This document shows positions 36,025 through 43,049 of a stretch of 64,000 bases of DNA, piece after piece. The stretch is from a virus. Where the stretch lies: IMG/VR virus record IMGVR_UViG_3300028883_000295, positions 17,601 through 81,600 of that record; one strand, given 5' to 3'. Under the pieces are notes generated by a model. It searched no databases. It worked only from the letters and a program-made list of their open reading frames with translations, and had not been told where the DNA came from. The position numbers were made by a program, and so were the translations under genes. Within the stretch, counting starts at the first letter, position 1, and each line of letters begins with the position of its first letter.

Positions 36025-36261
36025 ATGCAAACATATAAAACAACTGTGGTCTGTGATTGTGGAGAGGCAATTGAATTAGAGGTCTGTTTGATGAACGCAT
36101 CTTTCTATGATGCTTGTGGAGGTGTAAAAACAGAATATAAGGTGATTAAAGAATCTTGTGAATGTTCAAAAGAAAATCTAACAGATAAAATCTGGAAACA
36201 GAATGTCTATGAGGAAAAAAATAAATTAGTTGAAGATGAATTAAAGCCAGAGGTGGATTAA
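36025..36261 (+). CDS. Cys-rich early protein
   Basis: 78 residues. CDCGEAIELEVC near the N-terminus and CECS in the middle suggest a zinc-binding fold. Second gene of the early operon; GGTGAACTAAATG start context. Unknown function. Confidence 0.5.
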   Translation: MQTYKTTVVCDCGEAIELEVCLMNASFYDACGGVKTEYKVIKESCECSKENLTDKIWKQNVYEEKNKLVEDELKPEVD

Positions 36262-36420
36262 ATGGACAGATATACCAAATCAGATATAACTAGACTAAAG
36301 AATCTTCTTTATCTTTATCGTGATTATATCATAACCAATCTAGCCACCAAAGAAACAATCACTAGTGTAATTGTAGAGGTTGATGAATCTATTGAGTTCT
36401 TAATTAAGGGGTTGGATTAA
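36262..36420 (+). CDS. 52-residue early protein, unknown
   Basis: Helical, charged (RLKNLLYLYRDYIITNLATK). Starts directly after the previous stop and ends directly before the next ATG. No homologue recognised. Confidence 0.5.
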   Translation: MDRYTKSDITRLKNLLYLYRDYIITNLATKETITSVIVEVDESIEFLIKGLD

Positions 36421-36579
36421 ATGAGATTTGAAATAGATACAGTTCAGAGGCTATATAAGACATATCACAGGATTCATATATATTCTAATGAAGGAGAGTT
36501 ATTAGATTTCCTAGATACAGAGGCAGATGAACTAAAGCAACTACAGAGCAAGATAAATGAACATCTAGGAGGTGATTAA
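36421..36579 (+). CDS. 52-residue early protein, unknown
   Basis: Helical and acidic at the C-terminus (LDTEADELKQLQSKINEHL). Its last codons GGAGGTGATTAA provide the ribosome-binding site for the next gene. Confidence 0.5.
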   Translation: MRFEIDTVQRLYKTYHRIHIYSNEGELLDFLDTEADELKQLQSKINEHLGGD

Positions 36580-36750
36580 GTGAAATCTTATGACATTGTT
36601 GGATATATTGAAGAATCAGATATATATTGTCCTGAATGTGCTAAAGATAAATCTACCCCAATCTTTGCAGGTGATGAGTTCGAATGCAAACAGTATTGTG
36701 GAAATTGTTATACTGAATTAGATGTTAATGTATATGGAGAGGATGATTAA
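36580..36750 (+). CDS. Zinc-ribbon micro-protein
   Basis: 56 residues with CPEC and CGNC knuckles plus a lone Cys (ECKQYC), so one zinc site is likely. GTG start placed 3 nt after GGTGAT, a useful reference for spacing in this genome. Acidic C-terminus. Confidence 0.55.
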   Translation: MKSYDIVGYIEESDIYCPECAKDKSTPIFAGDEFECKQYCGNCYTELDVNVYGEDD

Positions 36751-37167
36751 ATGGTCAAGAGAACAGTTGAAATAGATGATACACTAGAGGAAACAGTTGA
36801 GTGTGTAAAATATGACCTCAGACATGACTTTATTGATTATTTAAAGGAAAATCCAGAGATAGAGGACTTTGATGAATACTACAAAGATAGCGATATGATA
36901 CATGAAATAGTTGATTCTGCTGTCCCGATATATTACTCTGAAATTGATGGACTTTACTACCTCTATGGTGATGAATTTGAGGAGGCATATCAAAATGCAG
37001 GGATTGGAGATGGAACAGAGGATAATCACAGGCAAGTGACTATCTATTGCTATCTAGAGGAACAGGCATTTGACTACCTCAGGGAACTAGAGGATTTGTT
37101 TGATGAATTCGTTGATGAGAAAAATGGTATAAAAAAGTTGATTAAAGAACTAGAGGAGGAGAATTAA
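36751..37167 (+). CDS. Acidic early protein, unknown
   Basis: 138 residues, strongly acidic (pattern EIEDFDEYYKDSD, EDLFDEFVDE). Rich in Tyr and aromatic turns; no Cys motif. Charge could mimic DNA, but there is no direct evidence. Tightly coupled to its neighbours. Confidence 0.55.
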   Translation: MVKRTVEIDDTLEETVECVKYDLRHDFIDYLKENPEIEDFDEYYKDSDMIHEIVDSAVPIYYSEIDGLYYLYGDEFEEAYQNAGIGDGTEDNHRQVTIYCYLEEQAFDYLRELEDLFDEFVDEKNGIKKLIKELEEEN

Positions 37168-37422
37168 ATGGTCAAGTGTCCTTATTGTGATGAAGAAATA
37201 ACCTCATTAACTCATTTAGTGAGTGAGGGTTATACTGCATATGATGTTGTTTCTGGGAATATCGTTGAGGAGGAAATAAACCTTCAGGAATTCATAGATT
37301 CAACAAATGTATATCATTGCCCAATTTGTTATATGTATCTATTTGATTATATCTCTGAATCAGACCTAAAAAAACTCTATGATGGAACACTAACACAGGA
37401 GGAATTTGATAAATATGTATAG
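37168..37422 (+). CDS. Zinc-finger early protein
   Basis: 84 residues with CPYC (residues 4-7) and CPIC (~51-54), one treble-clef or zinc-ribbon site, and a helical C-terminal tail (SDLKKLYDGTLTQEEFD). Unknown target. Confidence 0.55.
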   Translation: MVKCPYCDEEITSLTHLVSEGYTAYDVVSGNIVEEEINLQEFIDSTNVYHCPICYMYLFDYISESDLKKLYDGTLTQEEFDKYV

Positions 37423-37546
37423 AGATACCTATCAATCATTAGAGAATTTGTTTGTAGATGTTGCACAGTTGATTCTTGATAATTACGGTGTTTCAATTGA
37501 TGACTTACATGACATTCTAAAGGACAGATTAGAATTAATTGACTAA
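37415..37546 (+). CDS. 43-residue early protein, unknown
   Basis: Overlaps the previous gene by 8 nt and is the last gene before the terminator. Helical (LENLFVDVAQLILDNYG, then ISIDDLHDIL-like). No family recognised. Confidence 0.45.
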   Translation: MYRDTYQSLENLFVDVAQLILDNYGVSIDDLHDILKDRLELID

Positions 37547-37554
37547 ACAGCCTA

Positions 37555-37601
37555 AGGTGAGGGGTTTCCTTGTTTTCCTCTCACCTAATCGTTTTTTTTT
37601 T
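37555..37601 (+). terminator. Hairpin plus T10 terminator of the early operon
   Basis: AGGTGAGGGG (37555-37564) pairs with CCTCTCACCT (37577-37586), 10 bp with one G-U, 12-nt loop, then a T10 run from 37592. A second small hairpin (TTGAAT/ATTCAA, 37600-37620) follows. Confidence 0.8.
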
Positions 37602-37640
37602 GAATCTTATTTTTATTCAAGATCAAAATAAAAACACCAA

Positions 37641-37755
37641 AGAGCAATGCTGAGGCACTTTAATCTTACCCTTACCTAACCATAGGGTGAGAGAGATATG
37701 CTCTCAGAATCCATCTATGACAATCCTCAGAGGTTCTGCTTCATCACTAGAAACC
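37641..37755. repeat. Four-copy structured intergenic element, copy B
   Basis: The most divergent copy. It keeps GCTGAGG at the start and CCTCAG near the end (6-bp pairing), CCTAACCATAGG in place of the ACCATTAG hairpin, and GATATGCTCTCAG. It lies between convergent operons, in tandem with copy C. Confidence 0.6.
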
Positions 37756-37825
37756 CCACATCCAGAGTGCATACTTATCGACAATTGCAGTAGAACATAT
37801 AGGCATATTCCAGAATCTTCATTTT

Positions 37826-37940
37826 AAGCCATTCTGAGCCACTTTAATGTTCACCCTTACTCTACCATTAGGAAGAAAAGATATTGCGTCAGCGTTGCTC
37901 TCTGTCAATCCTCAGGCAAATCTAGAGGGTATCCTAGACC
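37826..37940. repeat. Four-copy structured intergenic element, copy C
   Basis: Close to copy D: AGCCATTCTGAG, ACCATTAG, AAAAGATATTGC, CTCTCTGTCAATCCTCAG and AGAGGGTATCCT. TCTAGAGG..CCTAGA forms the terminal hairpin. It lies just ahead of the T-run that ends the minus operon. Confidence 0.7.
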
Positions 37941-37954
37941 CAGATTCTATATCT

Positions 37955-37973
37955 AAAAAAAAAAAAAGAAAAA
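37955..37973 (-). terminator. Poly-U terminator of the minus early operon
   Basis: A13 followed by GAAAAAGAG on the plus strand gives a long U-run on the minus transcript right after the stop at 37980, an archaeal-type intrinsic terminator without a strong hairpin. Confidence 0.6.
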
Positions 37974-37979
37974 GAGAAT

Positions 37980-38177
37980 TTAATTAATGATTTGAAACGT
38001 CAATCCATATCTCTCTAGATTCTTAACGAATCCATCATCTTTATTATATCCATTAATGTGTTCTTTTTGTTCTTCAAGATATTCAACTATATCATCTGCT
38101 GTTCCAAACCAAGCAACATAACTACTATCACCACTATCAAATATCCTGTATATTGTTTCTAATTGACATATTCTCAT
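37980..38177 (-). CDS. Small early protein, unknown
   Basis: 65 residues (MRICQLETIYRIFDSGDSS, FGTADDIVEYLEEQ). GAGGTGAG precedes the ATG. Last gene of the leftward small-gene operon. Confidence 0.5.
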   Translation of the reverse strand: MRICQLETIYRIFDSGDSSYVAWFGTADDIVEYLEEQKEHINGYNKDDGFVKNLERYGLTFQIIN

Positions 38178-38196
38178 TCTTCACTCACCTCATAAA

Positions 38197-38409
38197 TTAT
38201 TTTCTATATTTCTCCAGAATCCCTCTTGACATAGTTTCAAATCCCTTAAATATCTCTTTTCCATCATCATATGCTTTGTAATATGCTTCTAAATCATAGG
38301 GGAAATCAGGTTTCTCTTGACATTCACAACAGAATCCTAGTTCATTTCCATCTTCACCCATCATAAATTCTTTACCACAGAGAATGCAATAATCTACATC
38401 TTCACACAT
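38197..38409 (-). CDS. Zinc-ribbon early protein
   Basis: 70 residues with CILC and CCEC, i.e. a two-knuckle zinc ribbon, then a helical C-terminal half (AYYKAYDDGKEIFKGFETMS). Starts directly at the upstream stop. Confidence 0.55.
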   Translation of the reverse strand: MCEDVDYCILCGKEFMMGEDGNELGFCCECQEKPDFPYDLEAYYKAYDDGKEIFKGFETMSRGILEKYRK

Positions 38410-38595
38410 CTATTCCACATCCTGTGACTTTAAATGTTCAAGTATATCCTGAAATTCCCAGTCATAGAATTCATCTATACAGACAGGATACCAACCCTCT
38501 GAATATCTATCTTCATCATTAGCCTCCTGAATGTATCTATCATACTCTCCAATCAAGAGCATAAGTTCTGATTTAGATATATCTGAAGGAATCAT
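38410..38595 (-). CDS. Small acidic early protein, unknown
   Basis: 61 residues, acidic, with aromatic C-terminus (FYDWEFQDILEHL). GGTGAT lies six nt before the ATG. No family recognised. Confidence 0.5.
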   Translation of the reverse strand: MIPSDISKSELMLLIGEYDRYIQEANDEDRYSEGWYPVCIDEFYDWEFQDILEHLKSQDVE

Positions 38596-38865
38596 CTAGT
38601 AATCACCTTCTTCAGTAAATACAATCTTGCCATTTAAATATACATTGAAAACTTCAGCCTCAAAGTAATCTTCCACATGTTTCTTTGCCTCCTCTATGGA
38701 TTTAGCCTCAAATTCTTCAGCACAATTGCCATCTAACCATCCATCTGGCTCTATCCAATGGTGGACATAAGGATATGAATCTAGTATCTTCTTAATACCT
38801 TCTTCAGCAGTATCTCCCCAATTCTCTGGATTATGACATTCTGTCCAACTAATAGTGAATTTCAT
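38596..38865 (-). CDS. Small early protein, unknown
   Basis: 89 residues, acidic, Trp-rich N-terminus (ISWTECHNPENWG) and a beta-hairpin-like C-terminus (VFNVYLNGKIVF). Overlaps the upstream zinc micro-gene by ATGA. No family recognised. Confidence 0.5.
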   Translation of the reverse strand: MKFTISWTECHNPENWGDTAEEGIKKILDSYPYVHHWIEPDGWLDGNCAEEFEAKSIEEAKKHVEDYFEAEVFNVYLNGKIVFTEEGDY

Positions 38866-38969
38866 TCTTCAACCTCCTCATCCATAAGACACATTTCATT
38901 TGGACAATAGAAATATCCTTTCTTATCTGGAATCTCTAGCATTTCACTACCACAAGCCCAACATTTCAT
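38862..38969 (-). CDS. 35-residue zinc-ribbon micro-protein
   Basis: CWAC near the start and CPNEMC near the end give a minimal zinc knuckle. GGTGAT-TGA-ATG start context (3-nt spacing) and ATGA overlap downstream support it as real despite its size. Confidence 0.5.
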   Translation of the reverse strand: MKCWACGSEMLEIPDKKGYFYCPNEMCLMDEEVEE

Positions 38970-39110
38970 TCAATCACCCACCAAAGTCTTAACTCTTTTC
39001 AAATCTGGATTCATGTCTACCACTTCAAATTCAATATCATCTAGCCAGAAGGTATCACCTATCTGGAAATCAGATTTAGATACAGCATTTATAAATTCTT
39101 CTATCTTCAT
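38970..39110 (-). CDS. 46-residue early protein, unknown
   Basis: IEEFINAVSKSDFQIGDTFW followed by short beta strands. GGTGAT-AGG-ATG start context. Its final GGTGATTGA is the ribosome-binding site for the next gene. Confidence 0.5.
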   Translation of the reverse strand: MKIEEFINAVSKSDFQIGDTFWLDDIEFEVVDMNPDLKRVKTLVGD

Positions 39111-39114
39111 CCTA

Positions 39115-39279
39115 TCACCCATCACACCTGAATGTAAGTTCTCTTTCTATTCCCAGAATCCTAGAGAGTGCTTGAACTTCATCATCTGAACTGTCTTTGC
39201 CATGTGTAAGATAATTCCAGAGTTCATCAAATTCCTTCATCAATTCCTCATTAGTCATATCTTCATAATCTTTGCTCAT
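39115..39279 (-). CDS. 54-residue early protein, unknown
   Basis: Acidic helical protein (EDMTNEELMKEFDELWNYL). GGTGAT-ATGA-ATG context. No family recognised. Confidence 0.5.
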   Translation of the reverse strand: MSKDYEDMTNEELMKEFDELWNYLTHGKDSSDDEVQALSRILGIERELTFRCDG

Positions 39280-39284
39280 TCATA

Positions 39285-39848
39285 TCACCAACTAGAATGA
39301 TAATATAATTCATAATCATCAGGCAATTTAAGACACCTCTCAATGATTTCAATAGTCAGTTCAATATCTTTCATATACCATTGGTCATAATCAGTAGAGC
39401 CAAAGAAGAACCCTTCCTCTGTTGGTAAGAGCCTCTGTGCAGTAGTTGAATCAACTATATATTCACCTGCTTCAAGTATAGGAACTCTCCCACTTTCCTC
39501 TATTCTATATCCATTAGTAACTGTTCCCTCTCTCATCTCTGAATCTTTAACTACCTGCTTACATAGTTCTAATAGTTCTTTTAATTGTTCTCTAGATACA
39601 TAACTATCTCTGCAATCATCATTTCCATCCTGACAGTTATCCACAAACCACTTGTGTATATGATTAGCCTTTCTCCAATAGCCTACCTCATGCCTGATAG
39701 TTATACTGTCTAAGTTATCTGTCTTAATCATCTCTGGAAATATATCTCTAATCTGCTGATTCTCTGGATTAATCACTTTCTTGTGGTCTTTAGTGTAGTC
39801 ATATCCTGAAATATACTTTTCTGCATACAGATACATATCTAATCCCAT
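39285..39848 (-). CDS. Conserved viral hypothetical (MGLDMYLYAEKY family)
   Basis: 187 residues. The opening MGLDMYLYAEKYI, the core GYWRKANHIHKWFVDNCQ with DDCRDSYVS, and GFFFGSTDYDQWYMKDIE near the C-terminus are shared with a widespread uncharacterised family in phages and bacteria. Largest gene of the leftward early operon. Function unknown. Confidence 0.65.
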   Translation of the reverse strand: MGLDMYLYAEKYISGYDYTKDHKKVINPENQQIRDIFPEMIKTDNLDSITIRHEVGYWRKANHIHKWFVDNCQDGNDDCRDSYVSREQLKELLELCKQVVKDSEMREGTVTNGYRIEESGRVPILEAGEYIVDSTTAQRLLPTEEGFFFGSTDYDQWYMKDIELTIEIIERCLKLPDDYELYYHSSW

Positions 39849-40016
39849 TTATTTCACCTTCTCTAATTTAGATATTAAATCTTTCAGGAAAGATATATCT
39901 TCTTTCCATTCATCATCATTATTGTAACCATCTTTTGAAGTTTCAGCAATTTCTAATTCTGTAATCATAGCCCAATAAATTCTCTTTAATTCTTCACCTG
40001 TTAAGTCTAATTCCAT
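39849..40016 (-). CDS. 55-residue early protein, unknown
   Basis: Helical, acidic then basic C-terminus (LKDLISKLEKVK). The stop overlaps the start of the next gene. No family recognised. Confidence 0.5.
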   Translation of the reverse strand: MELDLTGEELKRIYWAMITELEIAETSKDGYNNDDEWKEDISFLKDLISKLEKVK

Positions 40017-40223
40017 CTATTGTTCCCCCTCTGGATAATATTCTAATCTAGTTCTACATTTAGCACATATCTGTTCAAATTCTACATTATCTATATTAGA
40101 ATCATATAGAGCATAGTAAGTTCCATCCCATTCTCTTTGTTCTTCAATAGGCTCTGTGTACATCTCAATTATCTTATCTGGATATACTTTACATTGTGGA
40201 CAATAAAGAACTTTCTTATTCAT
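40017..40223 (-). CDS. Zinc-ribbon early protein
   Basis: Start set at ATG 40223, preceded by GGTGAAAGAATA; 68 residues. CPQC near the start and CAKC near the end make a zinc ribbon around an acidic insert. Unknown role. Confidence 0.55.
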   Translation of the reverse strand: MNKKVLYCPQCKVYPDKIIEMYTEPIEEQREWDGTYYALYDSNIDNVEFEQICAKCRTRLEYYPEGEQ

Positions 40224-40342
40224 TATTCTTTCACCTCTGCTAAAGTCATTATAAATTCCTTCCATGTAAGTCCACTTGCCTCTTTTGGAACATTCAATCT
40301 ATCAAACTCTGAATCTTCTAGATGTAGTTTAATCATTTTCAT
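40223..40342 (-). CDS. 39-residue RHH/antitoxin-like micro-protein
   Basis: MKMIKLHLEDSEFDRLNVPK followed by GLTWKEFIMTLA: a short beta strand and two helices with the SGLTWxEF motif seen in ribbon-helix-helix type regulators. The start overlaps the end of the upstream gene. It could bind the GTGATT repeats upstream; inference only. Confidence 0.4.
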   Translation of the reverse strand: MKMIKLHLEDSEFDRLNVPKEASGLTWKEFIMTLAEVKE

Positions 40343-40571
40343 ATTCAAATCCCTCCTCATTAAAGAATACATCTCTAGCAAAGTATAGATATTCTTCTTC
40401 ATCTTCAATGATTCCATCATCTTTCTCTAATCCTGCTTTCTCTAGAATAGGTCTAACTACTTCCCAGAGCCTATCATTCAATACTTCATCTAGATAATCC
40501 ATTTCGCCTTCAACAGCTTCTTTTATTTGTTCTTTCAAATTTCTTGGTATTTTCAATATATCACAAACCAC
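40329..40571 (-). CDS. Early protein with RHH-like N-terminus, possibly leaderless
   Basis: A longer frame starts at ATG 40640, but a TATA box (GGTTTATATACCCC) sits inside it. The GTG at 40571 is 25 nt past that TATA box, so a leaderless 80-residue protein is likely: DILKIPRNLKEQIKEAVEG then helical acidic sequence. First gene of the leftward operon; a regulator role is plausible. Confidence 0.5.
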   Translation of the reverse strand: MVCDILKIPRNLKEQIKEAVEGEMDYLDEVLNDRLWEVVRPILEKAGLEKDDGIIEDEEEYLYFARDVFFNEEGFEYEND

Positions 40572-40587
40572 CCTAATGCGTTTGGGG

Positions 40588-40596
40588 TATATAAAC
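40588..40596 (-). promoter_or_regulatory. TATA box of the leftward early operon
   Basis: Minus-strand TTTATATACCCCAAACGCATTAGGG. The plus-strand promoter at 40813 shares the TATATACCCCAAA core, so both divergent operons may respond to the same factor. Another TATA-like tract is at 40627-40636. Confidence 0.5.
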
Positions 40597-40736
40597 CTTC
40601 CTACTGACTTACCTACTGCCGAAAATGTATATAAACTCATGCTCTATTAGGGTATCAGAATGAAAGACAGAATCTCAATCATATACACCAAAGTAAATGG
40701 ATTTGATGGATTGGTGTATGTAAATAAGAAACTACA

Positions 40737-40808
40737 TCGTGATTCAAAAGATTCACAAAAGGTGATTAGGAATCGTGATTCAGATTCTTGGAGAGATTCT
40801 TCTGAATC
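40737..40808. promoter_or_regulatory. Divergent operator region
   Basis: CGTGATTCA, GGTGATTAGG and CGTGATTCAG occur at ~40738, 40761 and 40774, resembling the GTGATTAGAT triple at 35612-35717. GATTCAGA (40777-40784) and TCTGAATC (40801-40808) are a perfect 8-bp inverted repeat ending just before the plus-strand TATA box. Confidence 0.5.
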
Positions 40809-40812
40809 AAAA

Positions 40813-40823
40813 ACTATATATAC
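40813..40823 (+). promoter_or_regulatory. TATA box of the rightward main operon
   Basis: AAAACTATATATACCCCAAA, strong archaeal TATA with A-rich BRE, ~55 nt upstream of the first gene. Confidence 0.55.
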
Positions 40824-40875
40824 CCCAAATGACATATAGGTATATGAAAAAACACATAAAAAAGGTGATTAGAAA

Positions 40876-41040
40876 ATGAAGAGAAAAATGTATTCACTAG
40901 CAGAAGAAATTGGAATAGTCTTTAAGCAAGGCTGGAGGCAGATGAATGAACACCAACAGAATCAGATAGTTAAGGCTCTGACTCTGAAGAATCGAGAAGA
41001 TGTAGAACATGTATTAGATAGTTTGGAGAAGTTGAAATGA
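40876..41040 (+). CDS. 54-residue protein, unknown
   Basis: Basic start (MKRKMYSLAEEIGIVFKQGW) and helical remainder; could be a small DNA-binding helix-turn-helix. GGTGAT lies six nt before the ATG. First gene of the long rightward operon. Confidence 0.5.
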   Translation: MKRKMYSLAEEIGIVFKQGWRQMNEHQQNQIVKALTLKNREDVEHVLDSLEKLK

Positions 41041-41117
41041 AACTCACATATGAGCAAGAGGATCTGATTCTAGAGCAAGGATTAGAGAGATGGAGGAAAG
41101 AAAGAGATGAAAGTTAG
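41037..41117 (+). CDS. 26-residue micro-protein, uncertain
   Basis: MKLTYEQEDLILEQGLERWR, ATGA overlap with the gene before and overlap with the gene after. Only its coupling supports it. Confidence 0.3.
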   Translation: MKLTYEQEDLILEQGLERWRKERDES

Positions 41118-41283
41118 GGATTATGCAGAATGTCTGTTCATGGATTGGTCTAAAGAGGCACTGGTAGATGTGATTCTGGATAAGATGACTAAAGCAGATA
41201 TGATTCAGTTCATTATGGGACAAGACTTGAATGCAGATAAGAATCTAGTTGAGTGTGATGACCTGGAGCTTGGGGATTTATGA
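41107..41283 (+). CDS. 58-residue protein, unknown
   Basis: Helical acidic protein (ALVDVILDKMTKADMIQFIM). Overlaps its upstream neighbour. A 17-codon frame (41280-41333) follows and may be only a coupling leader. Confidence 0.45.
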   Translation: MKVRDYAECLFMDWSKEALVDVILDKMTKADMIQFIMGQDLNADKNLVECDDLELGDL

Positions 41284-41329
41284 AAAAGAAGATTCCAGAA
41301 GTGATTGAGATAGTGTTTGTTCAGGAGAT

Positions 41330-41770
41330 GTGATAATTATCCAAACATTCCTACCATATGAAGATTTTGAAGAGACTGCTAAATGTCTGGACTATAGAAG
41401 ATTAGGTAAACAGAGAATTGAAGCAAAGCAAATAATTAATCTATTAGAGAAACATGACAGGGGAGAAGATATATCTAAGGAACCATGGGGTAATCATCCT
41501 GCTGTAAAGATGTGGATGGGATGCACACTTGCCTTGAAGATATACTACAATGCAATAGTTCAAGAATGGATTGATAGAGGATACAAGAATACTCTATCTC
41601 TATATCATATAGAAAGAGGTCAATGCTACAGAATACCTGATGTGATGGGAAATCAAGAGTTCCATGATTCACATAGGTCTAATCTGCTGAGAAAGGACAA
41701 GGAGTTCTACTCTAAATATGGATGGAATGTTCCAGATGATTTAAAGTATATATGGAGAGTGAAGAAATGA
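41330..41770 (+). CDS. Pyrimidine-dimer DNA glycosylase-like protein (MSMEG_6728 type)
   Basis: 146 residues. IQTFLPYEDFEETAKCLDYR followed by RLGKQRIEAKQI, then PWGNHPAVKMWMG and FHDSHRSNLLRKDKEFY match the family related to T4 endonuclease V, which excises UV-damaged pyrimidines. The segment order and length fit. GTG at 41330 is the listed start; ATA or ATT one or two codons later are alternatives given GGAG upstream. Confidence 0.7.
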   Translation: MIIIQTFLPYEDFEETAKCLDYRRLGKQRIEAKQIINLLEKHDRGEDISKEPWGNHPAVKMWMGCTLALKIYYNAIVQEWIDRGYKNTLSLYHIERGQCYRIPDVMGNQEFHDSHRSNLLRKDKEFYSKYGWNVPDDLKYIWRVKK

Positions 41771-41898
41771 GCAAGAAATGGAGAAGAATCATTGCTATAA
41801 TCATGACACTTATTCTGATATTCCTAATCATCACTGTTCTTGGAGGAGATGGATCTTCAATCAATAGTGCAGAGATAGGTCAAGGATATGGAGTGTGA
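41767..41898 (+). CDS. 43-residue single-pass membrane peptide
   Basis: Basic N-terminus (KKWRR), one transmembrane helix (IIAIIMTLILIFLIITVLGG), polar C-terminus. ATGA overlap upstream. Unknown role. Confidence 0.45.
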   Translation: MSKKWRRIIAIIMTLILIFLIITVLGGDGSSINSAEIGQGYGV

Positions 41899-41903
41899 AT
41901 AGA

Positions 41904-42041
41904 ATGAGAAGAATAATGTTTAAGTGTCCTGAATGTGGGAATGTCTACCTACCTAAAAGAATACAGATATGGGTAGATATAACTACGCACCTGATTGTGA
42001 GTGTAGCAAGTTTCTTTGCTGGTGTAGTTTATTGGAGTTGA
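41904..42041 (+). CDS. 45-residue zinc-knuckle membrane peptide
   Basis: CPEC near the start and a hydrophobic C-terminal half (LIVSVASFFAGVVYW). Unknown role. Confidence 0.45.
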   Translation: MRRIMFKCPECGNVYLPKRIQIWVDITTHLIVSVASFFAGVVYWS

Positions 42042-42062
42042 TAGAATAAGGGGTGATTTAAT

Positions 42063-42647
42063 ATAACTAAAGTATATTTCACAGCAGATACTCACTTCAA
42101 TCATGCAAACATCATTGCATACACAAACAGACCATATGCTAAAAAGGATAGGGATTATTTCATCCTAGATGATGGAAATGTAGTGTGGAAATCAGATAAA
42201 GTCAAATTTGATAGGTGCAGATATATGAATGAGGATCTGATTGAGAAGTGGAACTCTGTTGTGGAACCTGAAGATGTTGTTTATCATCTAGGTGATTTTG
42301 GATTTCTCAACTCCAAAGAATATGATGAGTTTCTTAATAGATTGAATGGAAGAATTGTTTTGTTCAGTGGAAATCATGACAAGCAGAATAAGATAAAGGG
42401 TTATCTTGAGATGGCTATGATGGAATTTGGAAGCAAGAAGGTATTTGCACAGCATACACCACCTCAGATAATTCCTGAATGTGATTTCTGCATATGTGGG
42501 CATGTTCATGATAAGTGGAAACATAAAGTCTACAGGAAGCAACCAAATATACCAATCATCAATGTTGGGGTGGATGTTTGGAATCATCAACCTGTATCAA
42601 CATTGAGCTTGTTGAAATATTATAATGAAATATTAAAGGAGATGTGA
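42063..42647 (+). CDS. Metallophosphoesterase, probable AUA start
   Basis: All calcineurin-like motifs are present: FTADTHFNH (D9xH11), HLGDFGF (Asp78), SGNHD (103-106) and CGHVHD (146-149). The first of these lies upstream of any ATG/GTG/TTG: the frame continues back to ATA 42063, 5 nt after GGGGTGAT, giving 194 residues beginning with the family-typical KVYFTADTHF. Starting from the GTG-region ATG at 42183 would delete the DxH motif. Substrate unknown (nucleotide or phosphodiester). Confidence 0.8.
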   Translation: MTKVYFTADTHFNHANIIAYTNRPYAKKDRDYFILDDGNVVWKSDKVKFDRCRYMNEDLIEKWNSVVEPEDVVYHLGDFGFLNSKEYDEFLNRLNGRIVLFSGNHDKQNKIKGYLEMAMMEFGSKKVFAQHTPPQIIPECDFCICGHVHDKWKHKVYRKQPNIPIINVGVDVWNHQPVSTLSLLKYYNEILKEM

Positions 42648-42652
42648 TTATA

Positions 42653-42730
42653 ATGAATGTCAAAAGATTAAGGGAACTAGATGAAAATCATCATCTATAT
42701 AGATATTATGTAGAAGGATATGGGATTTAG
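42653..42730 (+). CDS. 25-residue micro-protein, uncertain
   Basis: MNVKRLRELDENHHLYRYYV. GTGAT lies just upstream of the ATG. No other support. Confidence 0.3.
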   Translation: MNVKRLRELDENHHLYRYYVEGYGI

Positions 42731-42731
42731 A

Positions 42732-42932
42732 ATGAATAAGATACAGTTTATATGCCCTAAATGTGAGTGTATAGGAATCATAGAGGTAGAAGATATAGTT
42801 AATCATGCAGTCATCTGTGGAGCATGTGGCAAGTCATTTCATCTGCTGGAGAGCCAGTGGAATGTGATGCCACAATTCGATATGTTTAGTAAGAACAATA
42901 AAAATAGGAACAACTGGAGTGATTTAGATTAG
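42732..42932 (+). CDS. Zinc-ribbon protein
   Basis: Start at ATG 42732 (GGGAT upstream), 66 residues; an in-frame ATG at 42720 is the alternative. CPKC and CGAC form a zinc ribbon, followed by a polar Asn-rich tail. Confidence 0.5.
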   Translation: MNKIQFICPKCECIGIIEVEDIVNHAVICGACGKSFHLLESQWNVMPQFDMFSKNNKNRNNWSDLD

Positions 42933-42952
42933 ACTCAAAACAACCCACGAAG

Positions 42953-43034
42953 AGGTATGAGTGTTCGGGGAATGCTGAATACCTTGAGAGATCGGAGAAG
43001 AATTTGGTTGATTATCTTCTCCACATTCTCTCAA
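42953..43034 (+). ncRNA. Two-hairpin structured intergenic RNA candidate
   Basis: Hairpin 1: AGGTAT (42953-42958) with ATACCT (42979-42984), extended by AGTGTTC/GAATGCT around a GGG loop. Hairpin 2: TTGAGAG (42984-42990) with CTCTCAA (43028-43034) enclosing GGAGAAGA (42994-43001) with TCTTCTCC (43015-43022). It fills the only sizeable gap (117 nt) in this part of the operon. Confidence 0.55.
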
Positions 43035-43049
43035 AATGATTGAGGTGAA

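Noticed and set aside
37826-37940. CTGAGGA in the reverse reading of the four-copy element looks like the hammerhead core CUGANGA
   Set aside because: No GAAA follows at the right distance, copy D changes CTGAGGA to TCGAGGA, and the stem layout is different; not a hammerhead ribozyme.
40647-40835. Minus-strand 62-codon frame through the divergent promoter region
   Set aside because: It runs across operator repeats and the plus-strand TATA box; Ser/Phe-rich shadow composition.
41280-41333. 17-codon frame before the glycosylase-like gene
   Set aside because: Too short to support beyond overlap with neighbours; may only be a coupling leader.
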